NCBI RefSeq assembly: GCF_000455205.1
Contig: NZ_AUWQ01000037.1
Location: 1-62,557 of the forward strand
Length of the DNA: 62,557 bases
Source: Mycobacterium sp. UM_CSW
Lineage (GTDB): Bacteria > Actinomycetota > Actinomycetes > Mycobacteriales > Mycobacteriaceae
Direction of reading: 5' to 3'
In this document: positions 54,309 through 61,321 of the stretch, in pieces
How the letters are laid out: every line of letters begins with the position of its first letter
How positions within the stretch are numbered: position 1 is the stretch's first letter
Notes under the pieces: generated by a model
Told to the model about the DNA's origin: nothing
Database searches by the model: none
What the model saw: the letters and a program-made list of their open reading frames with translations, nothing else
Position numbers and translations under genes: made by a program

Positions 54309-55534
54309 CGGTCTCTCAGCGAGGGGGAGGCGACGACGGGCAGCTTCTCCCAGCCGCGGACAGTGGAGGTATGGGACTGAACGGCATTGTCCCAGTCGAC
54401 ATCCCATTCGGGGAAGCGTTTGAACACCTCTTCGAGTCCCACCCGAGCCTCGAGGCGGGCGAGATGAGCCCCCAGGCAGTGATGAATCCCGAACCCAAAC
54501 GAGACATGGTTCTTGGTCTTGCGGTGGATGTCGAAGCGATCCGGGTCTTCGAAGGCCCGTTCGTCACGGTTGGCCGACGCGGTCAGCAGGAGCACAACGC
54601 TTCCTTGGGGCATCGTGCGGCCGTGGTGCTCGACGTCGCGCGCAACGTATCGCGCCTGCACCGGCGAGGGCGCCTCGAAACGCAACAGCTCTTCGATCGC
54701 CGCTGGGATCAGACTCGGGTCGTTGGCGAGTTCGCGGCGTTGATCCGGATGCTCGGCCAGCACCTTGCCTGCCCAACTAAACAAGCGCACCGTGGTTTCG
54801 TTGCCTGCCGCGGCCAGCAGCCCCACGTAGGTTTGAATCGTTGAATCCTGGAGCTGTCGCTCGTGACCGCCGGAGTCGGTGCACGTCGCGGTGAGGAGAT
54901 CGGTCATCAGATCATCGGCGGGATGCCGCCGCCGAAAGTTGATGTAGTCACCGATGCGCTGTGTGTCGGTCAACGTCAGCAGAGCGCTACCGTCGACCGG
55001 GGCTTGCCCGTCCGCCAGCTTGATGCCTTCGTTGGTGCGATCGCGATGGCTCACTTGATCAGAGTCGGGTATCCCCAGCATCATGCCGATCGTCCGCATC
55101 GGGATCTCCGAACCCAGATCGGCGACGAAATCGAATCGGCCGGTGTCGACGAACTTGTCCAGCGTGGCCGTGCATACGGTGCGGACCTTGTCCTCGATCT
55201 GTGCGATACGACGCATCGTGAATACGCGGGCGAGCAGACCCCGGTGCACATCGTGGCGAGGGGGGTCTTCCCAGAGAATAAAGCCCGGGGGGATCGCCGC
55301 TCCGCTCTTGATCAACTCCAGAACGCTTCCACGACCTGAGGGGTAGGTCTCCCACTCGACGCTGGCTTGCTTCACGTCGTGGAATCGGCTCAGCGCATAA
55401 AAGTCATATTCGTCGTTGTAGTACAACGGCGCCTCGTCGCGTAGCCGACGAAACGTCGGATACGGATCGTTGTCGATCTCGAAATCGTATGGGTCATAAC
55501 GAACGTCGGGCTTACCGACAGCAGTTTCGGTCAT
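54305..55534 (-). CDS. Cytochrome P450
   Basis: A 409-residue P450. I-helix: LLAAAGNETTVRLFSW. ExxR: EELLRFEAPSPVQ. Heme loop: FGFGIHHCLGAHLARLEARV, with the cysteine thiolate ligand. It is translationally coupled to the downstream SDR. Its upstream neighbour (4 nt) is an internally deleted SDR. A hydroxylation then oxidation sequence is the natural reading of the P450-SDR pair. The substrate is unknown; the gene set suggests a hydrophobic alicyclic or isoprenoid compound. Confidence 0.94.
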   Translation of the reverse strand: MTETAVGKPDVRYDPYDFEIDNDPYPTFRRLRDEAPLYYNDEYDFYALSRFHDVKQASVEWETYPSGRGSVLELIKSGAAIPPGFILWEDPPRHDVHRGLLARVFTMRRIAQIEDKVRTVCTATLDKFVDTGRFDFVADLGSEIPMRTIGMMLGIPDSDQVSHRDRTNEGIKLADGQAPVDGSALLTLTDTQRIGDYINFRRRHPADDLMTDLLTATCTDSGGHERQLQDSTIQTYVGLLAAAGNETTVRLFSWAGKVLAEHPDQRRELANDPSLIPAAIEELLRFEAPSPVQARYVARDVEHHGRTMPQGSVVLLLTASANRDERAFEDPDRFDIHRKTKNHVSFGFGIHHCLGAHLARLEARVGLEEVFKRFPEWDVDWDNAVQSHTSTVRGWEKLPVVASPSLRDR

Positions 55535-55538
55535 CGCT

Positions 55539-55739
55539 TCAGATTCTTGTCGGTCCGTTAGGGAATTCGATCAGCGCGCCGCCGTCGATGCGGATCTGTT
55601 GCCCGGTGATATAGCGCGCCTCGCCGGCGGCCAGGTTGGCGACTTCTTCGGGGCTCGATGTAGGGAATCGATGGGCACGACCCTGTCCGCGAGCCGCGCC
55701 AGTGACGAACGCCACTTTGCCGTCAAGTCTCGAGCCCAT
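55539..55739 (-). pseudogene. Short-chain dehydrogenase with internal deletion
   Basis: A 66-codon frame begins MGSRLDGKVAFVTGAARGQG, the N-terminus of mycofactocin-type or related mycobacterial SDRs. It then jumps to an SDR C-terminus (EEVANLAAGEARYITGQQI, RIDGGALIEFPNG). About 190 central residues, with the catalytic Ser-Tyr-Lys, are gone but the frame is preserved. It lies 4 nt upstream of the P450 start. Confidence 0.82.
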
Positions 55740-55889
55740 ACTCCGTCCTCGTGTCATCAACTTAAATATTGAACTATTAGCAGTTGGTTGACAAAGTAGC
55801 TAGGCCAGCGCCACAGCGCAAGCATGCGCATCGACACCGAAGGCTCGAAGCGCACTAGTCGAAACGCATGAGTCAGCACTTCCCGGCGC

Positions 55890-56483
55890 TCACCTCCGTG
55901 AGGGCCACAACATCGGCGGCCTGAGTTGTCGTGCTGGAATTTTCCGGCGCGTCTGCGCCGGAAAGTTCCAGCTGAGCGACGAGCTCGATCTGAGCCACCG
56001 ACTCGTTGGCCGGGTGGGCGCCTCGGGGTCAACCGCGGCTGCCTGACGAGCAGACATATAACCAGGTATGAAGGCGACTCGTTGAGCGCTGAATCCGCAA
56101 CGGTCGACGGCTCGGTAAAGGCCCAGGCCGCAACGCTTCGCCGCCCAAAACGCGAAGAACCGTCTTGAATGCTCGGGGTTGCCATGCTGCAGTAGCGCCA
56201 TCGCCACCTGAATGGAGGTGCCCGGATAGAGCGATGCGACTGCACAATACTCGGCCGGCTCGGTCGATGCGATCGTGTAGGCGCGAAAGGTGCCCCCGTC
56301 CCCACCGTGGTCCTCCGGGAAGTGAATCCGGCTCAGTCCCAGCTCGCGCACCGCGGCCCACAATTCCCAGGAAAACTTCTGCTCGCGGTCCACCTGAGCC
56401 GCCAGTGGACGCACCGTCGACTTGGCGCGAGCGGCGATCGCCGCGCGCAGGCTCTCGAGCTCGGGCTCGACCGGCAGCTTCAC
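55890..56483 (-). pseudogene. Acyl-CoA dehydrogenase N-terminal remnant
   Basis: From GTG 56483 about 115 residues match the first domain of an acyl-CoA dehydrogenase: LRELGL-type helix (WAAVRELGLSRIHFPEDHGG), YTIASTEPAEYCAVASL and MALLQHGNPEHS. The homology ends near 56138, where the frame shifts into unrelated residues. The flavin loop, catalytic region and C-terminus are lost. A strong hairpin (55934-55971) lies in its degenerate tail. It starts 16 nt after the stop of the intact dehydrogenase gene upstream. Confidence 0.8.
55934..55971. repeat. Long near-perfect hairpin
   Basis: Arms CTGGAATTTTCCGGCGC (55934-55950) and GCGCCGGAAAGTTCCAG (55955-55971) pair over 17 bp with one G-T type mismatch, around a 4-nt loop GTCT. 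No U-tract follows on either strand, so a classical terminator is uncertain. It could be a palindromic unit, the end of a small element or a U-less terminator. Confidence 0.65.
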
Positions 56484-56498
56484 AGCACCCCCGCCGAG

Positions 56499-57647
56499 CT
56501 AGTAGCCCATGCCTTTGCCGACGATGTCGAGCATGATCTCGTTGGTACCACCGTAGATTCGCTGGACCCGCGCATCTCGCCAGAGCCGCGCGATCTCGTA
56601 CTCGTTGATGTATCCGTAGCCGCCATGAAGCTGAAGGCAACGATCGATGATCCGCCACTGGGTCTCGGTCGCCCACCACTTGGCGCCGGCCGCATCGTCG
56701 GGCGTCAGCTCACCGGAATTGACCGCCATGATGCAGCGGTCGACATAGGTCTGCATCACGTCGATCTCGGTGTGCATCTGGGCCAGGGCGTGACGGTTGA
56801 CTTGGAACGTCCCGATGGGCTGACCGAAAGCCTTGCGGTCGTGCGCATATTGCTTGGTGAGATCGACGGCGCGACGCGATTGCGCCGCGGCGTGGATCGC
56901 GATGCCCAGCCGCTCGGCGGGCAAGTTCCGCATCAAGTAGTAGAAGCCCTGGTTTTCCTGACCCAGCCGATTGGACACCGGGACGTGAACATCTTCAAAG
57001 TTGAGTTCCGCTGTGTCCGCCGATTTTTGGCCGATCTTGTCGAGTTTACGGCCACGGCTGAAGCCGGGCATGCCGGTCTCCACAACGAGCAAACTGATTC
57101 CCTTGTGGGGTTTTTCGGCATCGGGGTCGGTCCGGCAGGCCACTATCACCAGGTCGGCCAAAAGCCCGTTGGAGATGAACGTCTTCGAGCCGTTGAGGAT
57201 GTACTCGTCGCCCTCGCGTTTCGCCGTCGTCTTCAGCCGGGCCAAGTCCGAGCCGACCGCCGGCTCCGACATTGCGATTGCCGTGATGAGTTCTCCGGAG
57301 ACGAAGCCGGGCAGCCAGCGGCGCTTCTGCTCCTCGGTGGCGAGGTCGCGGAAGTAACCCGACGTGATGTCGTTCTGGACGCCCAGACCGATGCCGACGC
57401 TGCCGGTGAGCCAAAATTCCTCATTGACGATCGCGTTGAACCGGAAATCCGTGACGCCCGCACCGCCGTACTCCTCGGGCATCTCCCATCCCAACAGCCC
57501 GAGTTTGCCCGCCTCGATCCAGGCCTCACGATCGACGTAACCACGGGTCTCCCACTCCTCGGCCTGCGGCACGCAGACGGTTTCGAAGAACGATCTCGCG
57601 GTGGCACGAAATTCGTCATGCTCGGGTTCGAAGATGTCGCGCTTCAT
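56499..57647 (-). CDS. Acyl-CoA dehydrogenase (FadE)
   Basis: A 382-residue enzyme. Flavin loop: ITAIAMSEPAVGSDLARLKT. Substrate segment: YILNGSKTFISNG. Signature: LHGGYGYINEYEIARLWRDA, then YGGTNEIMLDIV. Gly replaces the YEGT Glu, as in the long-chain/isovaleryl group. ATG 57647 (MKRDIFEPEHDEF) follows CGGAGAAA and is preferred to 57680. The TATCTGATTA element lies 34 nt upstream. A dehydrogenase remnant follows downstream. Confidence 0.93.
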   Translation of the reverse strand: MKRDIFEPEHDEFRATARSFFETVCVPQAEEWETRGYVDREAWIEAGKLGLLGWEMPEEYGGAGVTDFRFNAIVNEEFWLTGSVGIGLGVQNDITSGYFRDLATEEQKRRWLPGFVSGELITAIAMSEPAVGSDLARLKTTAKREGDEYILNGSKTFISNGLLADLVIVACRTDPDAEKPHKGISLLVVETGMPGFSRGRKLDKIGQKSADTAELNFEDVHVPVSNRLGQENQGFYYLMRNLPAERLGIAIHAAAQSRRAVDLTKQYAHDRKAFGQPIGTFQVNRHALAQMHTEIDVMQTYVDRCIMAVNSGELTPDDAAGAKWWATETQWRIIDRCLQLHGGYGYINEYEIARLWRDARVQRIYGGTNEIMLDIVGKGMGY

Positions 57648-57680
57648 TAATTTCTCCGTTGGGCTCGCCCGTCGCGGCAC

Positions 57681-57690
57681 TAATCAGATA
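57681..57690 (-). promoter_or_regulatory. TATCTGATTA element upstream of acyl-CoA dehydrogenase
   Basis: The second copy of TATCTGATTA (minus strand), 34 nt before ATG 57647. The first copy is at 39311-39320 before the racemase-like gene, in the same orientation and at nearly the same distance. A common promoter or operator is inferred. Confidence 0.35.
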
Positions 57691-57712
57691 ACTCATTGTA
57701 CTATAAGGGCCT

Positions 57713-57862
57713 ATGGCTGTCCGGGTCGGAGTGGTGACGGGTGGCAACCGCGGCATGCGGGCCGCGGACTGGGCGGTCACTAGCCGGATCTTCGATGCGC
57801 AGGAAGCGTTGGCACGTGGCCTGGTGGGCCCGCTATGGCCCGCGCACGGCGCGGAATCGTAA
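57713..57862 (+). pseudogene. Enoyl-CoA hydratase internal fragment
   Basis: A 49-codon frame (MAVRVGVVTGGNRGM...) whose middle, WAVTSRIFDAQEALARGLV, matches the late helix of crotonases and closely resembles EWCVTGRVFDAQEAAARGLV in the product at 43254. The rest is not recognisable. It is probably a leftover of a deleted hydratase gene; expression as a peptide is unlikely. Confidence 0.6.
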
Positions 57863-57946
57863 CGTCGTTCCTCGACGACCCTGCGCGGAGCCACGGATTA
57901 GCGTGTCAAATTCCGGGTGGACCGGGTTGATCCTGCTCCAACTCGG

Positions 57947-58726
57947 TTACTTGGGCCCGAACCGCTGGGCGCCGTCCAGCCGCACCACCGAACCGTTGGC
58001 ATAGCCGTTCGTGAGCAGGAAGACGGCGGCGTCGGCGAATTCGTCGGGGGTGCCGAGTCGCCGGGGGAAAGGAACATTGGCGGAGAATGCGGCGATCGCC
58101 TCTTCCCCGACCGACTCCATGATCGGCGTCTTCATGGTGCCCGGGGCGATCGTGTTGACGCGAATACCCGTAGCGCCGAGGTCGCGCGCGGCTGCGATGG
58201 TCAGTCCGATCACGCCGGCCTTGGCGGCGGCATAGGCGGTTTGGCCGATCTGCCCCTCGTATCCGGCGATCGACGCGGTCATCACCAGGGCGCCTCGCTC
58301 GCCGCTCTCGGCCGGTTCGGTGGCCGCGACCGACGCAGCGACCAGCCGCAGCATGTTATAGGTGCCGTTGAGGTACAAGTCGATCGTCTTGGTGAACCCT
58401 GCGTAGTCGGCGGGGCGGCCGTCGCGTTGGACGATGCGCTGGGCGACACCCCAACCGCCGTGGGCGACAACGGCGTAGCGCAGCGTGCCCAAGTTGTTGG
58501 CCGCGTCGATGGCCTGGCGCACGCTGTCCTCGTCGGTGACGTCGGTGCTGACGAATTCCGCGCCCTTGCCGAGTTCGTCGGCCAGCGCCTTGCCCTTGTC
58601 CTCGGCGAGGTCGGCGATGACCACGCCGAGCCCTTCGGCGTGCAGTCGACGCACCGTGGCCTCGCCCAGACCACCGGCACCGCCGCTCACGATCGCGGAC
58701 GCGCCTTGGAATGCCGTTGTTACCAT
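57947..58726 (-). CDS. HSD10-like short-chain dehydrogenase
   Basis: A 259-residue SDR starting MVTTAFQGASAIVSGG. Cofactor motif: VSGGAGGLGEATV. STDVTDEDSV is near residue 60, and VMTASIAGYEGQ with AYAAAKAGV supplies the Ser-Tyr-Lys triad. The end is VVRLDGAQRFGPK. It is a paralog of the product at 45144-45908. It probably acts on a 3-hydroxyacyl-CoA. It lies 33 nt downstream of the acyl-CoA dehydrogenase pair on the same strand, in a probable operon. Confidence 0.92.
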   Translation of the reverse strand: MVTTAFQGASAIVSGGAGGLGEATVRRLHAEGLGVVIADLAEDKGKALADELGKGAEFVSTDVTDEDSVRQAIDAANNLGTLRYAVVAHGGWGVAQRIVQRDGRPADYAGFTKTIDLYLNGTYNMLRLVAASVAATEPAESGERGALVMTASIAGYEGQIGQTAYAAAKAGVIGLTIAAARDLGATGIRVNTIAPGTMKTPIMESVGEEAIAAFSANVPFPRRLGTPDEFADAAVFLLTNGYANGSVVRLDGAQRFGPK

Positions 58727-58759
58727 GGATTCTCCTCCGTATCGGGGTATTGCTGTCAT

Positions 58760-59860
58760 TTACCGGTCGCCAAAGTTCCCAATCATCAGGTCCCACAACG
58801 CCTTGGGCTTGGATGCCGCTGCGAGCGCCATCCGACCAAGGGTGCGGGCGTATTCGACCGGGCGGCCGAACTCGGTGCTCCAGCTGTGCGCCCGCAGCGT
58901 CGCCAGCCACAGCGGATGTTCCGCGGTGGCGCCGATCGCGCCGTGTAGCTGGTGGGCGATCGTGGTCACCGGTCTGACGGCACCGCCCAGGGCCACCTTG
59001 CCAACGGCGACGGCGTACTCCGTCTGCTCGGCGGCGAAACCGTATTCGGCGGCGGCGGCCACCGCCAAAGTCGCCGCGGCGCGGGCTGTTTCGATTGCGC
59101 CAGCCATCGCGGCCAGCGCGTGCTGGACGGCCTGGAACTTGCTGAGCGGGCGACCGAACTGCTCGCGTTCTCGGGTGTGGGCAACCGTCAACTCCGCCGC
59201 GGCGTCCAGCGAACCCAGGACCTGCACGCAACGCGCCAACGCCCCGCGGCGCCGCAACTGCTCACCGACCGACGGATCGAGGCGGCGCAACGAGCCGACG
59301 GCGACGTCGAAGCTGACCCGATCGCGGGGCTCGCCGGCGAGATTGTGGCCGTCATCGACGCGGATGTCGTCCGGCTCGAGGGCGCCGACGTAGACACCGT
59401 CGTCGATCTCGGCGGCCAGCAGCACGGCCGCCGCCGCGCGCGTCCACGGCACCTCCGAGGCCACACCCGCGATACGCGAACCGTTAAACTCGGCCCGGCA
59501 AAGGGCCAGCGTCAACGCACCGCTCTCGGGCGTCGCGACGCCCGCCTCCCCGGCCAGCCAACCAGCCAGCAGGTCGGTCTCGGCGATCGGCACCGCAGCT
59601 GCATGGCAGGCCAAACCGCGTAGCACCACCGCCATTTCGGCCGGTCCGGCCCCGAGATCGGGTGTGCTCGTCAGGCGCGCCAGGCCGGTTTCTTCGAGGG
59701 TCTCCCACAGGGCGTCGTCGAACGGTTCCGGGCGGCGCCGTTGGCCCACCCGCGCGTCGAACGAGCGCTTCCCGATGTCGTCGACCAGCCGGCGCAACTC
59801 GGTGAACTCGTCGTCGGCGTCCCCGGTGTCGAACACGCCGCCCGCCAGCCGAAGGCTCAT
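58760..59860 (-). CDS. Acyl-CoA dehydrogenase, short (beta-like) subunit
   Basis: A 366-residue acyl-CoA dehydrogenase-like chain (MSLRLAGGVFDTGDADDEF). It has a divergent middle domain and lacks the TE-x-x-x-GSD flavin loop. C-terminal helices REQFGRPLSKFQAVQHALA and LHGAIGATAEHPLWLATLR are conserved. It overlaps the larger subunit gene by 4 nt. This is the arrangement of mycobacterial heterotetrameric acyl-CoA dehydrogenases acting on steroid or branched side chains. Confidence 0.88.
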   Translation of the reverse strand: MSLRLAGGVFDTGDADDEFTELRRLVDDIGKRSFDARVGQRRRPEPFDDALWETLEETGLARLTSTPDLGAGPAEMAVVLRGLACHAAAVPIAETDLLAGWLAGEAGVATPESGALTLALCRAEFNGSRIAGVASEVPWTRAAAAVLLAAEIDDGVYVGALEPDDIRVDDGHNLAGEPRDRVSFDVAVGSLRRLDPSVGEQLRRRGALARCVQVLGSLDAAAELTVAHTREREQFGRPLSKFQAVQHALAAMAGAIETARAAATLAVAAAAEYGFAAEQTEYAVAVGKVALGGAVRPVTTIAHQLHGAIGATAEHPLWLATLRAHSWSTEFGRPVEYARTLGRMALAAASKPKALWDLMIGNFGDR

Positions 59861-61005
59861 CGCAGTCCCATCCCGCGGGCGACGACACCACGCAGCACCT
59901 CGTTGGTTCCGCCGCGCAGCGTGAACAGCGGCTTGTGCAGCCAGGCGGTGTCGAGCAAGTCGCGCACCGCCGAATCGTGGTCCGGCTCGCAGATCAAGTC
60001 GGATACCCGGCCGACCGAATCCTGCTCGAACGTCGTTCCCAGGTCCTTAACCAGCGCCGCGCGGTTGGCGGCATTGCCGCCTTCGGCCAGCTCGCGCGCA
60101 ACCGAGATCGACAGTTGGCGCAGCGAAATCAACCGAGCGACCAGCTCGCCGACCTTTTCGGCCGTGCGGTCATCGGGTGGGGGAGACGCCGCAAGTTCAC
60201 GCAGCGCTGCGGTGATCAGCGGCGCGGTGGACAGGATGCGTTCCGGGCCGCTGCGTTCGAACGACAACTCGGCGGTCACCTGCTGCCAGCCGTTGCCGAT
60301 CTCGCCGAGCACCTCGGCGTCGGGAACGAAGACATCATCGAAAATGACCTCGTTGAAATGGGGCTCACCCGACATCAGAGCGATCGGGCTGATGCCGATG
60401 CCAGGCGCGTCCCACGGCACCAGGAACTGGCTGAACCCAGCATGCCGCCTATGGGGATCGACCGGGCTGGTGCGGGCCAGCACCACAATCCAATGCGCCA
60501 GGTGGGCGCCACTGGTCCACACCTTGGTTCCGCGCAGCAGCCAGCCGCCCTCGGCGCGCGTGGCTTTCGTCTGGGCGGCGGCCAAGTCGGAGCCGGCGCC
60601 CGGCTCGCTCATGCCGATCGCGGAATACAGTCGGCCGGCGGCGATTTCGGGCAGTAGGTGCCCCCGTTGGTCTTCGCTGCCGAACGTCAGCAGGCCCGGT
60701 GCCAGCTGGCGGTCGGCCACCCAGTGCGCCGCGACCGGTGCGCCATTGGCCAGCAGTTCCTCGCTGACGACATAGCGGTCCAGGTGGCCGAGTCCGCGGC
60801 CGCCATACCTCTCTGGGATGGTCAGCCCCAACAACCCGGCCTCGCCCAGCCGGGCACTGAATCCCTCGTCCCAGCCTCGCAGCCAGGAATCGACCGACGG
60901 CTGCCAACCGTACTCCTCGCGGTCTGCACGCAGGAAGTCCCGTACCGAGCCCCGCAGCTCGGCCAGGTCCGGCTCCATCGCGCACAGCGCGTCGAAAAGT
61001 GTCAT
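59857..61005 (-). CDS. Acyl-CoA dehydrogenase, large (alpha-like) subunit
   Basis: A 382-residue acyl-CoA dehydrogenase from ATG 61005 (MTLFDALCAMEPDLAEL). Flavin loop: SAIGMSEPGAGSDLAAAQTK. Substrate segment: WLLRGTKVWTSGA. Signature: LRGGTNEVLRGVVARGMGLR. It overlaps the short subunit downstream and the SDR remnant upstream by 4 nt each. Together with the short subunit it likely forms one enzyme. It resembles the FadE28/FadE29-type pairs in layout. Confidence 0.9.
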   Translation of the reverse strand: MTLFDALCAMEPDLAELRGSVRDFLRADREEYGWQPSVDSWLRGWDEGFSARLGEAGLLGLTIPERYGGRGLGHLDRYVVSEELLANGAPVAAHWVADRQLAPGLLTFGSEDQRGHLLPEIAAGRLYSAIGMSEPGAGSDLAAAQTKATRAEGGWLLRGTKVWTSGAHLAHWIVVLARTSPVDPHRRHAGFSQFLVPWDAPGIGISPIALMSGEPHFNEVIFDDVFVPDAEVLGEIGNGWQQVTAELSFERSGPERILSTAPLITAALRELAASPPPDDRTAEKVGELVARLISLRQLSISVARELAEGGNAANRAALVKDLGTTFEQDSVGRVSDLICEPDHDSAVRDLLDTAWLHKPLFTLRGGTNEVLRGVVARGMGLR

Positions 61006-61211
61006 GGTTCGCGGCAGCCTACGGCGTCGGCACTGCGGCCGACAGGTAGCGTGCCCGCGATCTTCGGATGCGGCGCCTCGGTCTTTGCCAGCAGCGCAAG
61101 CCGCGCCCCGCCGGCCGCCACCCACACGTCGATGTCACGTCCGATGCCGCGGCTGGCGCCGGTGACCAAGACGACCCGTCCCGCCAGACTCCGCCGATCA
61201 TCATTACCCAC
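61002..61211 (-). pseudogene. Short-chain dehydrogenase N-terminal remnant
   Basis: A 69-codon frame from GTG 61211 reads SLAGRVVLVTGASRGIGRDI and LALLAKTEAPHPKIAGTL, the N-terminal 50 residues of an HSDL2-like SDR. It then ends in unrelated residues (PVGRSADAVG) and a TGA overlapping the next start. The catalytic domain is missing. The intact 4-nt overlap suggests a deletion that kept the operon junction. Confidence 0.8.
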
Positions 61212-61262
61212 GGCGCGTTTTCCTTTCCCGGCCCGGTGGCATCCCTGCGGCGACAAATGATA

Positions 61263-61271
61263 TAACTATAT
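61263..61271 (-). promoter_or_regulatory. ATATAGTTA element in divergent region
   Basis: ATATAGTTA on the minus strand, within the AT-rich TGATATAACTATATAGCG. It lies about 51 nt from the starts at 61211 (minus) and 61322 (plus). The same 9-mer is at 44388. It may drive or control both directions. Inferred from sequence and position. Confidence 0.3.
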
Positions 61272-61321
61272 AGCGTATTGGGAAATCGGATCCAGCGGCC
61301 CTGGGTCCTTAAAGAGGCGGC

